A stretch of 30,879 nucleotides of DNA from an uncultured Bacilli bacterium (GCA_934098555.1 CAKOOQ010000013.1:1-30879), one strand, 5' to 3'; counted from the stretch's first letter, positions 21,990-30,766 are shown. Made by a program: numbers and translations. Notes: generated by a model from the letters alone, not told the origin.

Positions 21990-22617
21990 TGTCAATAAAC
22001 AAAGTAGTATTCGTCTAGAGGGAAGCAAGATTTTATATTTTGATCCTTTAGAAGTAAAGACAAGACATGATGCGGATTATATATTTATTACGCATCCTCA
22101 TTTTGATCATTTTTCTTTATTATCGATTTTGGAACTGAAAAAAGAAAATACAGTGATTATTACACCTAAAGATATTGTGGAAGAACTTTTAAGTGTTGGC
22201 TTTTCGGAAGAATATATCATGGTTGTAAAGCCTAATCAAACCTATGCCTTAAAGAGTATGGAATTTAAAACATTGCCGGCTTACAATCTTCATAAAAAAA
22301 GCCATCCTAAAGCAAGTGGTTGGGTAGGATATTTAGTGAATCTCGATAATGTTATTTATTATATAATGGGAGATACCGATGCGATAAAAGAAGCTAAAGA
22401 AGTGAATTGTGATGTATTATTTATTCCTGTTGGTGGTTCTTATACGATGGATTGCTTGGAAGCGGCTTATCTTACGAATTACATGGCACCTAAGCTTGCC
22501 ATTCCGATTCATTATGGTTATGTCGCGGGTTCTATTAAAGATGCACTTGTTTTTAAGAAAAAATTAGATCCTTCAATTCATTGTGAAATTTTATTAGAAG
22601 AGGAAGGAAAAGAGTAA
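21976..22617 (+). CDS. MBL-fold metal-dependent hydrolase (UlaG-like)
   Basis: 213 residues with the metallo-beta-lactamase motif HPHFDH (about residues 40-45), a later Asp in MGDTDA, and a final His in IPIHYG, the set needed for a binuclear metal site. This type resembles UlaG/YtkL-like hydrolases; substrate unknown. I choose ATG 21976 because AAAGGTG stands seven bases before it; the in-frame ATG at 21955 lies upstream of that site. It overlaps the end of the comN-like gene and is followed with almost no gap by the phosphoesterase. Confidence 0.85.
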   Translation: MQPISVNKQSSIRLEGSKILYFDPLEVKTRHDADYIFITHPHFDHFSLLSILELKKENTVIITPKDIVEELLSVGFSEEYIMVVKPNQTYALKSMEFKTLPAYNLHKKSHPKASGWVGYLVNLDNVIYYIMGDTDAIKEAKEVNCDVLFIPVGGSYTMDCLEAAYLTNYMAPKLAIPIHYGYVAGSIKDALVFKKKLDPSIHCEILLEEEGKE

Positions 22618-22618
22618 G

Positions 22619-23485
22619 ATGGGCAAGAAAATTATTTTAATGACAGACATTCATGGCCTTTTAGTACCATTAGAAAAATGTTTGGAAGAAATAAAAAAAG
22701 AAGGCGCAACGGCGATATATTGTTTGGGGGATGCAATAGGTGATGGGCCAAGCCCGGAAGAGGTTCTTTCTTTATTGAGGAAAAATAAGGTCACTCTTAT
22801 ATTAGGTAATCAAGAATATTATAAAACTTTAGGAATGGCTCCTTTTATTGCTTATTTAAGCTTAGAAAGAGTAAAAGAAATTGATTGGACCAATAAAAGG
22901 TTAAGCAAAGAATCTCTAACTTACTTAAATAAGGCTAAAAACTTTGAAAAGTTAACTTTAGGCGGCAAAAAAATCGGCCTTTGTCATTTTGCGGGAGATG
23001 TTCGCGTGGACTGGCTAAGTCATGGTCAAGCCCACTTTCAAAAACACATCGATAACGGTACTAATGGTGCCAAATTATTTTGCTATACCAATAGTGAAGA
23101 ACAAAAGGCCTATCTAAAAGAAATTTTGCGAAGATACGGTGAGGGTCCTTATGCCGCGGGTGTTATGGACGCTTTAGCTCATCCTCTTTTTGATGGTCAA
23201 TCTTTATTTTCTTATGATGCCATTTTTGAAGGACATATTCATTTTGAAATGCCTACGCAAACCTATCAAAAGACTTCTTTTTATACCTTAAGAAGTTTAA
23301 GTATGGGTTATAAAAATGATAAAAAGAATATGGCTTGTTATTATGTTTTGGAAGAAGTTAAAGATGGCTTTACTTTCACTCGTAAAAATGTCTTTTTTGA
23401 TAGAGACAAAATGTTGATGGAAATAGAAAAAAGTGATATGCCTTTTAAAGATATGATTTATAAATATGTTGGGAAAGAGAAATGA
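22619..23485 (+). CDS. Calcineurin-like metallophosphoesterase
   Basis: 288 residues with the phosphoesterase metal-binding series: TDIHG (Asp10, His12), GDAIGDGP (about 37), GNQE (about 63, where GNHD/E is usual) and a late GHIH. The Gln in GNQE is a substitution in a normally conserved catalytic His position, although some members of the family have it. Substrate unknown; nucleotides or phosphoproteins are typical. It begins one base after the MBL gene's stop and its end precedes the chosen rel start by 7 bp. Confidence 0.85.
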   Translation: MGKKIILMTDIHGLLVPLEKCLEEIKKEGATAIYCLGDAIGDGPSPEEVLSLLRKNKVTLILGNQEYYKTLGMAPFIAYLSLERVKEIDWTNKRLSKESLTYLNKAKNFEKLTLGGKKIGLCHFAGDVRVDWLSHGQAHFQKHIDNGTNGAKLFCYTNSEEQKAYLKEILRRYGEGPYAAGVMDALAHPLFDGQSLFSYDAIFEGHIHFEMPTQTYQKTSFYTLRSLSMGYKNDKKNMACYYVLEEVKDGFTFTRKNVFFDRDKMLMEIEKSDMPFKDMIYKYVGKEK

Positions 23486-23492
23486 GGTTGTT

Positions 23493-25634
23493 ATGCAAAC
23501 AGATGAAATTTTTAATAAATTACTTTTAAAGTGTGAAGAATATTATACGTCTGAGGAACAAAAAAAAATTACTTTAGCTTATCAATTTGGATGTGAAAAA
23601 CATAAAGGTAAGATGCGTTTAAATGGTCTTCCTTATATGACACATCCTCTAGGTGTTATGGAAATTCTTCTTGATATGTGCGTAGATGCCGAAACGATTA
23701 TGGCCTCTTTAATTCATGAAACGATGAATCACGCTGACGCGACAAAAGAAGAAATAGCCTCTTTATTTGGCATGGATGTCGCGAATATTGTTTGGACAAT
23801 TTCCAAAATTAATCGCTTAGAGCTTCAAGATGATTCGGAGTATTCGGCAATGAATTTAAGAAAAGTCTTAGTAGGTATGAGTGAAGATATCCGAGTGTTG
23901 TTTTTAAAGCTAGCCGATCGTCTTCATAATCTTCGTACCGCTGATGCTTTATTAGAAGAAGACCGTAAAAGAAAAGTGAATGAAACCATGACCGTTTTAA
24001 TTCCTATAGCCCATCGTCTTGGTATGTACAAAATTAAAGGCGAAATGGAAGATTTATGCTTAAAATATAGTAAACCGGATGTTTATAACGATATTTTAGA
24101 ACGTTTAAATGCCACCCAAGAAGAATTAAAAGAAAGTTTAAAAGAAATGGAAGATTCCATAAGTGAGATGCTTACCGAACAAAATATTCCTTTTCATATC
24201 AAAAGTCGGGTAAAAAGTGTTTACAGTATTTATAATAAACTAAATAACGGTAAAACATGGGAGAATATTTATGATATTTTAGCTCTTCGAGTTATCGTTG
24301 AAAAAGTAAGTGAATGTTACTTAACCGTTGGTCTTATTCATGCTAAATATCGGCCAATTCCTGGTCGATTTAAAGATTATATCGCGATGCCTAAAGCTAA
24401 TATGTATCAGAGTTTACATACAGGTGTTTTTGGTAGCGATGGACATCGTTATGAGGTGCAAATAAGAACGGAAGAAATGGATGAGTTTGCTGAGAAAGGT
24501 GTGGCTTCGCATTTTGCTTATAAAGAAAAACACTATGTAAAAAGTATTATGGAGCAAAAACTAGAAATTTTTAGAAATCTGATTGAATCAAGTGAAAATC
24601 TTTCCGATGCTCAGTTTGCTTCGGAAGTCAAAAATGACTTATTAAACGATAGTATTTATGTTTTTACTCCTAAAGGTGATGTTTTAGAACTTCCTAAAGG
24701 TTCAACACCTCTTGATTTTGCTTACCGTGTTCATACAGACATTGGGGATAAAACCGTCGGGGCTATTGTCAATGATGCGATTGTGCCATTAAACTATGAA
24801 CTTCAAACCAATGATATTGTGAAAATAAAAACCAGTTCTACAGGCGTTCCTAATAAAGAATGGTTAAATTTTGTCAAAACCAGTCATGCCCGTAATAAAA
24901 TAAAAGCTTATTTTAGTAAACAAGAAAAAGATAGTTATACCGAAAAGGGAAAAACCATTTTAAATAACGAACTACGGAAAAGAAAATTATCATTTGATAC
25001 CGTTTTATCCAGTGAAAATGTTAAGAAAATTTGTAATGATTTAAAACTAACGAATCTTGATGACATTTATTTTTCTATTGGTTCTCTTCGTTTTACCGCT
25101 AGTTACATTATTTCTTTAGCGACAGAAGAAAAGAAAGATGTTCGGGATGTTTTAATTGAAAAAGTATTAAATAACGAACCTAAACAAGAACATACTAAAA
25201 ATCAACGAGGCCTTATTCTGGTTAATGGTGAAGATGGTATCATGACGCATTTAGCTAAATGTTGTCATCCTATTTTTGGAGATGATATTATTGGCTTTAT
25301 TACAAAAGGAGAAGGCGTAACCGTTCATCGAAAAAACTGTTCGAATATCGAAGATAATACGAACCGGTTAATCTCTGTTAGTTGGAATTCATCAAAAGAA
25401 ACTTCAGAACTAGCTAAAGTTGTTGTTGTCTGTGAAACCGGTAAAAATTATCTTTTAGATATTATTGGTAAGGCTACTAGTAAAAATATTTATATTGATG
25501 CTGTGAAAACAAAAACTAAAGATCAAGATACTCTTTACGAATTAATGGTCAAAGTAAATAATAAAGAAAATTTAGAAGGATTTATGAATAGTCTTATGAC
25601 GTTTAAATTTGTCAAGGAGGTTACACGGGCATGA
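23493..25634 (+). CDS. rel: RelA/SpoT-family (p)ppGpp synthetase with degenerate hydrolase site
   Basis: Long Rel protein making the alarmone (p)ppGpp during starvation. About 713 residues: HD domain, synthetase domain (RFKDYIAMPKANMYQSLHT, EVQIRT), TGS domain (IYVFTPKGDVLELPKG), zinc-finger region (KCCHPIFGD) and a C-terminal ACT domain. In the HD domain Arg42, His51, His75, Asp142 and Asn146 are kept, but the HD pair reads His75-Glu76 and the catalytic Glu-Asp pair is Asn79-His80. Hydrolysis is therefore probably weak or absent while synthesis should work. ATG 23493 is preceded by GAGG; the longer start at 23466 has no binding site. dtd overlaps its stop by 4 bp, a common Firmicutes order. 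Confidence 0.93.
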   Translation: MQTDEIFNKLLLKCEEYYTSEEQKKITLAYQFGCEKHKGKMRLNGLPYMTHPLGVMEILLDMCVDAETIMASLIHETMNHADATKEEIASLFGMDVANIVWTISKINRLELQDDSEYSAMNLRKVLVGMSEDIRVLFLKLADRLHNLRTADALLEEDRKRKVNETMTVLIPIAHRLGMYKIKGEMEDLCLKYSKPDVYNDILERLNATQEELKESLKEMEDSISEMLTEQNIPFHIKSRVKSVYSIYNKLNNGKTWENIYDILALRVIVEKVSECYLTVGLIHAKYRPIPGRFKDYIAMPKANMYQSLHTGVFGSDGHRYEVQIRTEEMDEFAEKGVASHFAYKEKHYVKSIMEQKLEIFRNLIESSENLSDAQFASEVKNDLLNDSIYVFTPKGDVLELPKGSTPLDFAYRVHTDIGDKTVGAIVNDAIVPLNYELQTNDIVKIKTSSTGVPNKEWLNFVKTSHARNKIKAYFSKQEKDSYTEKGKTILNNELRKRKLSFDTVLSSENVKKICNDLKLTNLDDIYFSIGSLRFTASYIISLATEEKKDVRDVLIEKVLNNEPKQEHTKNQRGLILVNGEDGIMTHLAKCCHPIFGDDIIGFITKGEGVTVHRKNCSNIEDNTNRLISVSWNSSKETSELAKVVVVCETGKNYLLDIIGKATSKNIYIDAVKTKTKDQDTLYELMVKVNNKENLEGFMNSLMTFKFVKEVTRA

Positions 25635-26065
25635 GAGTATTAGTTCAAAGATGCGAAAACGCATCTGTTAAAGTTGGTAACCAAATTACTGGGATGTGTC
25701 CTAATGGTCTTCTTCTTTTTGTTGGTTTTACCGAAGGTGATGGCGAAGAAGAAATTTTATATATGACGCGAAAAGTTCTTCATCTACGTATTTTTCCCGA
25801 TGAAGCGGGTGTCATGAATAAAAGTGTTTTAGATATCAAGGGTTCTATTTTACTTGTTAGTCAATTTACACTTTATGCCGACGCTCAAAAAGGTAATCGA
25901 CCTAGCTATTTAAAGGCTTTAAATGGCGAAAAGGCGGTTTTACTTTATAATCGCTTTAAAGAAGAATTAGAAAAAGAAATTCTTGTTCAAGCAGGTGTTT
26001 TTGGAGCCGATATGGCGGTTTCCTTAACCAATATGGGACCGACCACTATTTGGTTAGAAAAATAA
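25631..26065 (+). CDS. dtd: D-aminoacyl-tRNA deacylase
   Basis: Removes D-amino acids wrongly attached to tRNAs. The 144-residue product has the family motifs SQFTLYADAQKGNRPSY and, near the end, TNMGPTTIW containing the Gly-cisPro element. AAGGAGG lies upstream inside rel, and ATGA overlaps the rel stop, so translation is coupled. Confidence 0.95.
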   Translation: MRVLVQRCENASVKVGNQITGMCPNGLLLFVGFTEGDGEEEILYMTRKVLHLRIFPDEAGVMNKSVLDIKGSILLVSQFTLYADAQKGNRPSYLKALNGEKAVLLYNRFKEELEKEILVQAGVFGADMAVSLTNMGPTTIWLEK

Positions 26066-26081
26066 GAAATAGGTATTAAAA

Positions 26082-26758
26082 ATGAATGAATATGTTTTTA
26101 AATAAGTTAAAGAAAATTATCCTAATATTAATGTTGTAAATAATGAACTTATTTATAATAGTAAAAGAATAGATTTATCAAAATTATCGTTACGAGAAAT
26201 TCTTTCACGGCCAAATGTTAAAACTCTTGAAGAAAGTAACTTTGTCCATTTAATTAAACTAGAAGTCTTAGCTTATGAAAAAATTCAAGAAGAACAAGAA
26301 GCCTTGCAAAAATTAAGTGAGAATAATCCAACAATTAAAAATATTGCCCTTGTTTCTTTAAAACACAATGACGAAATGAAAAGGTATGTTCATTTGGTGG
26401 TAAAGTTACAAAAAAAAGATTTATATGATGCTTTTTTATATGATATCATGGTTTATCAAGATTATGTTTCGTAAGATGTATTACTCTTTTTAAATCATTA
26501 TAATCAAGTTATGGAATCTTTTAAACTTATCGAGCAAAATGGTGTTTTAAATGAAAATCAACAAGCGGCTTTCCAAAAAAGAGAAAAAATGTATGAAAAA
26601 TTAGAAACGCAAGATTGGACTTTTAAAAAAGAAGAAGTTTTAAGACTTACCCAAACATTTTTTAAAGCCGGTTACATTACAAGCAGTATGTGCTTGCTTT
26701 TCTCACGGCCTTTTTAGGTTATCTTCTTGCTCTTGGTTTTCTCTTATTACATAAGTAA
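26082..26758 (+). pseudogene. Decayed gene for a protein with a C-terminal membrane helix
   Basis: One frame from ATG 26082 reads like a normal coding sequence (charged, helical, about 210 codons) but contains TAA at 26103 and TAA at 26472. Near 26680 the good frame shifts by one base: the shifted frame continues as QYVLAFLTAFLGYLLALGF and ends LLLHK at 26758, a clear membrane helix, whereas the original frame meets TAG at 26715. That is three separate lesions. The intact ancestor would have been a soluble helical protein with a tail anchor of about 225 residues; no family is recognised. TAA is a normal stop elsewhere in the window, so recoding is unlikely. Confidence 0.7.
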
Positions 26759-26759
26759 T

Positions 26760-26776
26760 TGTCAATAAAATGTCAA
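26760..26776 (+). promoter_or_regulatory. Tandem TGTCAA repeat upstream of stp-prkC (site D)
   Basis: TGTCAA at 26760-26765 and 26771-26776, 11 bp apart, about 90 bp upstream of the stp start codon. If this is a WalR-type operator its position is notable, since PrkC is known to phosphorylate WalR in Bacillus subtilis. Confidence 0.45.
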
Positions 26777-26864
26777 ACTCATTTCATAAAAAAGTGACCG
26801 GGAAGCAATTTTATAGACGTTCTTTAAAATATTTGATATGCTTATTATGATAACGAGGTGGACT

Positions 26865-27590
26865 ATGAAATCATATTATTTAACAGACGTTGGCAAGGTA
26901 AGAAGTCACAATGAAGATAGTGTTTTAATTATTGAAAATACGAGTGGTGAGACTTTAATGCTAGTCTGTGATGGCATGGGTGGTCATAGAGCAGGAGAAG
27001 TAGCCTCTTCTCTTGCTGTGACCCATTTTGGCAAACGTTTTCAAAAACTAAGCAGTGTGGGTTCTAAATTAGATGCCGTAAACTGGCTTAATGATAACAT
27101 TAGTGAAATAAATGAATCTATCTTAGATTATGCCAAGACACATTTTGATTCGACAGGCCTTGGAACAACGATTGTCTTAGCTTTAAAAACAGATAACTTT
27201 TTGATTTTTGGTAACATTGGTGATTCTTCAGGTTTCGTCTTAAAAAATCATCGTCTTCATAAAGTGACGAAAGATCATACTCTTGTCAATCTTTTAGTGG
27301 AAGCTGGGGATATTACCAAGGAGGAAGCTAAAACGCATCCTAAAAGGAATGTTCTTATGAAAGCTTTAGGTGTTGGAGAAAATATTGATATGGATATTTT
27401 TGAGGTGGAAACGGATGTAGATGGTATTTTTCTTTGTAGTGATGGGCTTACCAACATGCTTACTGTAGAACAAATAGAAAAAGTACTAGAAGAAGATTTA
27501 ACTATTGAAGAAAAAGTGAAAAAATTAATCAAAAAAAGCAATGCTCGAGGTGGCGTAGATAATATCTCAGTCGCCTATTTAGAAATATAA
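26865..27590 (+). CDS. stp: PP2C-family Ser/Thr protein phosphatase
   Basis: Reverses phosphorylation by the PASTA kinase encoded next. About 241 residues with the PPM motifs: VRSHNEDS, VCDGMGGH, GNIGDSSGF, TKDHTLVN, LCSDGLTN and the final GGVDNISV, which supply the metal-binding aspartates. I choose ATG 26865 with GAGGTGG just upstream; an in-frame ATG at 26838 precedes that site. The kinase gene follows after 13 bp. Known as PrpC in Bacillus. Confidence 0.94.
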   Translation: MKSYYLTDVGKVRSHNEDSVLIIENTSGETLMLVCDGMGGHRAGEVASSLAVTHFGKRFQKLSSVGSKLDAVNWLNDNISEINESILDYAKTHFDSTGLGTTIVLALKTDNFLIFGNIGDSSGFVLKNHRLHKVTKDHTLVNLLVEAGDITKEEAKTHPKRNVLMKALGVGENIDMDIFEVETDVDGIFLCSDGLTNMLTVEQIEKVLEEDLTIEEKVKKLIKKSNARGGVDNISVAYLEI

Positions 27591-27603
27591 AGTGGGTGTT
27601 AAA

Positions 27604-29394
27604 ATGATAATGAAAGGGCAAAAAATAAGTGACCGATACCAAATCATTAAAGCTATTGGTGAAGGTGGTATGGCCAATGTTTATCTTGCTTATGATACAA
27701 TTTTAGATCGCAATGTCGCGGTGAAAGTTTTAAGAGGTGATTTAGCTAACGATGAAAAATTTGTTAGACGGTTTCAAAGAGAAGCCTTATCAGCTAGTAG
27801 TCTTACTCATCCAAACATTGTCGAAGTTTATGATGTTGGGGAAGATGCCGGACAATATTATATTGTCATGGAATATGTAGAAGGTAAAAACTTAAAAGAT
27901 TTAATTAAAAAACGAGGAAAATTAACCTTAAGTGAGGTTATCGATATTATGCTTCAAATTACGGATGGTATGAGTGTTGCCCATGATTCTTATATTATTC
28001 ACCGAGATATTAAACCTCAAAATATTATGATTATGGAAAATGGGCTTGTTAAAATCATGGATTTTGGTATTGCTATGGCGATGAATAGTACCGAGCTTAC
28101 GCAGACCAATTCGGTAATGGGTAGTGTACATTATATTCCACCAGAACAAGCAAACGGTAAAGGGGCTATTTTACAAAGTGATATTTATTCGATGGGAATT
28201 GTTATGTATGAACTTTTAACGGGAACACTTCCTTATCGTGGGGATAATGCCGTTGAAATAGCTTTAAAACATTTAAAAGAACCTTTACCAAGCATCCGAG
28301 ATATATTGCCAAATATACCTACCAGTGTTGAAAATATCATTTTAAAAGCGACAGCTAAAAATCCTAAGAATCGTTATGCAGATGCCAGAGAAATGCATAA
28401 TGACCTTCTAACATGTCTTGATGAAGAAAGAGTTCACGAGCCTTTAATCACACTTCCTTATCCAGAATTTAGTGAGACAAAGAAAAAGGAAGCAAAAAAA
28501 ATAACGAATGAGGCAAATGCTTTGAAAATGCTTCCTAAAAAGGAGACTTTAAAAGAAGATGAAGGTGAAATATTGGCCAAGCAAATTACAAAAAATGACT
28601 TAAAAAAACAAAATAAATTACTCATTGTTTTAGCATCTATTTTTACATTTTTAATTGTCGCGATTACGACGATTGTTATTTTAATACCCGCTTTAACGAC
28701 AAATAAAGAAATTACAATTCCAGATGTCTCTGGTTATACGGTGGAAGATGCTTTAAAGACTTTACAAGATGCCGGTTTTAAAGTGGCAAGTGATCAGCAA
28801 AAGATAAGCTCGGGAGATATTCCTTTTGGTAATGTGGTTAAGACCTCACCTTTAGCCAATACCAAACGAACTAAGGGAACGGAAGTCACTTTATGGGTAA
28901 GTGAGGGGGATTCTAAAATCACTTTAGAAGATTACACCGGTAAAAATTATCTAGAAATTAAAGGAAAACTAGAAGCTTTGGGAATCCAAGTTTTAGTGGA
29001 AAAGAAAAGTACGAGTGATGAAAAAGCAGAAGAAAATACGATTTTATCACAAAGTCCAGCAGCTAATGAGAAAGTAAGTAAAGGAGATTATGTTACTTTA
29101 TATATTCCAAATGTAGATAAATATCCTGACTTTACAACGGGAAGCTATACGTATGACGATGTGGTGGATTATTTAAAAAAATATAATGTTACGGTAAACA
29201 AAGTGGAAAAAGAAGATAATTCAAAAGCCAGCGGTGTGGTTATTGGTCAAAGTAGAGAGAAAGGTAGTCGTATTGTTGAAAATACAACGATTACTATTAC
29301 GGTTGCCAAAAAATCATCTGGGGTTAAAGAGGAAGACCCTAAAGACACCGATAGCGAAGGCAGAGAATGTGGAACCGAAGGAGCGACATGTTAA
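27604..29394 (+). CDS. prkC: PASTA-domain Ser/Thr protein kinase
   Basis: Membrane kinase sensing peptidoglycan fragments or lipid II and controlling cell-wall metabolism. About 596 residues: kinase domain with GEGGMANVYLA, VAVKVL, HRDIKPQNIM and DFGIA plus a Thr/Ser-rich activation loop (LTQTNSVMGSVHYIPPEQ), a juxtamembrane linker, one membrane helix at about 338-361, then three PASTA repeats (starting near ITIPDVSG, ITLEDYTG and YPDFTTGS) outside the cell. ATG 27604 follows GTGGGTG at suitable spacing; a GTG at 27592 is also in frame. The last codons contain the ribosome binding site of rsgA and overlap its start by 7 bp. Confidence 0.95.
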   Translation: MIMKGQKISDRYQIIKAIGEGGMANVYLAYDTILDRNVAVKVLRGDLANDEKFVRRFQREALSASSLTHPNIVEVYDVGEDAGQYYIVMEYVEGKNLKDLIKKRGKLTLSEVIDIMLQITDGMSVAHDSYIIHRDIKPQNIMIMENGLVKIMDFGIAMAMNSTELTQTNSVMGSVHYIPPEQANGKGAILQSDIYSMGIVMYELLTGTLPYRGDNAVEIALKHLKEPLPSIRDILPNIPTSVENIILKATAKNPKNRYADAREMHNDLLTCLDEERVHEPLITLPYPEFSETKKKEAKKITNEANALKMLPKKETLKEDEGEILAKQITKNDLKKQNKLLIVLASIFTFLIVAITTIVILIPALTTNKEITIPDVSGYTVEDALKTLQDAGFKVASDQQKISSGDIPFGNVVKTSPLANTKRTKGTEVTLWVSEGDSKITLEDYTGKNYLEIKGKLEALGIQVLVEKKSTSDEKAEENTILSQSPAANEKVSKGDYVTLYIPNVDKYPDFTTGSYTYDDVVDYLKKYNVTVNKVEKEDNSKASGVVIGQSREKGSRIVENTTITITVAKKSSGVKEEDPKDTDSEGRECGTEGATC

Positions 29395-30227
29395 AAGGAC
29401 AAATTATAAAAAATATTAGTAATCATTATACCGTTAAAACTGAGAAAGGCCTTTTCGAATGTGTACCTCGTGGTAAATTTAGAATGCAGAAAAAAACTCC
29501 CTTAGTGGGAGATTTTTGCACCATAGATGAAGAAAACGATTATATTTTGGAATTATTGCCTCGTAAAAATGAACTTCAACGTCCAAACGTGTGCAACGTC
29601 GATTATGGTCTTATTATTACTTCCATGAGGCATCCTGATTTCAATTTTCTTTTACTCGATAAAGAAATCACTTCCATCTTATTAAGTCATATAAAACCTT
29701 TAATCTGTTTTACAAAACTTGATTTACTAGAAGATACAAAAGAGTTTAGAAAAATAAAATCCTATTATGAAAGTATTGGGATTCATTGTTTTACTAATAC
29801 CGATTTAACTTCTTTAAAAGAATATTTAAAGGATTCTTTGGTTGTCTTAACCGGACAAACAGGCGCAGGCAAAAGTACGTTACTAAATAAAATGGATGAA
29901 ACTCTAAATTTGCAAACAAATGAAATTTCCAAGGCCCTGAATCGAGGAAAACACACCACAAGACATACCGAAATATTTGCTATTTCTAATATTCTTTTTT
30001 GTGATACTCCTGGCTTTTCAGCCTTAGATATTTTAAATGCTTCCAAAGAAGAGGTAAAAGACGCTTTTAAAGAGTTCAAAAATTATTCTTGTGAATTCAA
30101 AGATTGCTTTCATCGCAACGAAAGAAACTGTGGTGTCAAAGATGCGGTTTTAGAGGAAAAAATTTTACCCAGTCGTTATGCCTCTTATCTTAACATTTTA
30201 GACAATTTACCGTCTAAAAAGTATTAA
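29388..30227 (+). CDS. rsgA: Ribosome small-subunit-dependent GTPase RsgA
   Basis: Assists late 30S subunit maturation. About 279 residues: N-terminal OB fold, then a circularly permuted GTPase in which the specificity motif (FTKLDLL) comes before the P-loop GQTGAGKST (about 157-165), switch region (TTRHTE) and DTPGFSALD, followed by a C-terminal zinc motif (CEFKDCFH then a further Cys). ATG 29388 has GAAGGAG five bases upstream; an in-frame ATG at 29367 does not. It completes the conserved stp-prkC-rsgA operon. Confidence 0.95.
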   Translation: MLKGQIIKNISNHYTVKTEKGLFECVPRGKFRMQKKTPLVGDFCTIDEENDYILELLPRKNELQRPNVCNVDYGLIITSMRHPDFNFLLLDKEITSILLSHIKPLICFTKLDLLEDTKEFRKIKSYYESIGIHCFTNTDLTSLKEYLKDSLVVLTGQTGAGKSTLLNKMDETLNLQTNEISKALNRGKHTTRHTEIFAISNILFCDTPGFSALDILNASKEEVKDAFKEFKNYSCEFKDCFHRNERNCGVKDAVLEEKILPSRYASYLNILDNLPSKKY

Positions 30228-30229
30228 AA

Positions 30230-30256
30230 AAGCCTTGAATAAACAAGACTTTTTTT
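30230..30256 (+). terminator. Terminator of the stp-prkC-rsgA operon
   Basis: AAGCCTTG (30230-30237) pairs with CAAGACTT (30244-30251, one mismatch), followed by Ts. Confidence 0.6.
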
Positions 30257-30262
30257 ATTTAT

Positions 30263-30338
30263 TGGCTACCCTGGCTGGATTCGAACCGGCGAAATGATGG
30301 GGTCAGAGCCCATTGCCTTACCACTTGGCGACAGGGTA
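30263..30338 (-). tRNA. tRNA-Gln (anticodon CTG)
   Basis: Reading the minus strand gives a complete cloverleaf: acceptor TACCCTG with CAGGGTA, D-arm with GCC/GGC, anticodon stem ATGGG/CCCAT enclosing CTCTGAC, so anticodon CTG, and a T-arm with TTCGAAT (one C-A mismatch in its stem). Discriminator G and an encoded CCA end at 30263. It reads CAG codons. Confidence 0.92.
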
Positions 30339-30345
30339 ATAATTT

Positions 30346-30370
30346 AAAAAGCCTTATTTTAAGGCTTTTT
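30346..30370. terminator. Perfect 11-bp bidirectional hairpin between the two tRNA genes
   Basis: AAAAAGCCTTA (30346-30356) and TAAGGCTTTTT (30360-30370) form a stem with a three-base loop and T runs on either strand. It probably terminates the tRNA-Lys transcript on the minus strand and possible read-through from rsgA on the plus strand. Confidence 0.65.
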
Positions 30371-30379
30371 TATATAAAA

Positions 30380-30455
30380 TGGTGTCCCCACACGGGCTCG
30401 AACCGTGGACCCACTGATTAAGAGTCAGTTGCTCTACCAACTGAGCTATGGAGAC
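30380..30455 (-). tRNA. tRNA-Lys (anticodon CTT)
   Basis: Minus-strand cloverleaf with acceptor GTCTCCA/TGGGGAC, D-arm GCTC/GAGC, anticodon stem ACTGA/TCAGT enclosing CTCTTAA, so anticodon CTT, and T-arm CACGG-TTCGAGC-CCGTG. Discriminator A and an encoded CCA end at 30380. It reads AAG codons. Confidence 0.94.
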
Positions 30456-30475
30456 ATCTTTCTTCAACAATTAAA

Positions 30476-30481
30476 ATTATA
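30476..30481 (-). promoter_or_regulatory. -10 box of the tRNA-Lys promoter
   Basis: TATAAT on the minus strand lies about 20 bp upstream of the tRNA-Lys 5' end; the matching -35 is weak in a T-rich stretch. Between here and 30612 I see no other supported feature. Confidence 0.45.
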
Positions 30482-30612
30482 TCACATATTTAAAAAAAAG
30501 AAAGACCAAATTTTATTTTCTTCTCTAAAAGTGAGAAAACCCTTCACTGTAAAGGTTATGAAGTACTTATTTAAATTTTTAAATTTATTATGAATTATAA
30601 GATGTCTAACTA

Positions 30613-30629
30613 TGTCAATTTTACGTCAA
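30613..30629 (+). promoter_or_regulatory. Tandem TGTCAA-type repeat (site E)
   Basis: TGTCAA (30613-30618) and CGTCAA (30624-30629), 11 bp apart, upstream of the second Rpn-family gene as site C is upstream of the first. Confidence 0.35.
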
Positions 30630-30668
30630 ACTTTAAAATTCTTTACTGTTTTTTAAACTTTTTGCCTC

Positions 30669-30766
30669 GAAAAAAAAGGAAATCAAAGATTTTTTTTGTA
30701 TATATAAGTAGAAGGATAATTTAAGGCTAGCAAAGTTATCTTTCTTAGAAACGGATAATAGATATG
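30669..30766 (+). repeat. Conserved leader upstream of an Rpn-family gene (copy 2)
   Basis: Matches the leader at 15783-15874 in sequence and order: AAAAAAGGAAATC, GATTTTTTTTG, ATATATAAGTAG, then CTTAGAAA with GGA before the start codon. The middle is more diverged. Confidence 0.6.

Noticed and set aside
26082..26758. Stop-codon recoding instead of pseudogene
   Set aside because: TAA ends several intact genes in the window, and a frameshift is also present.
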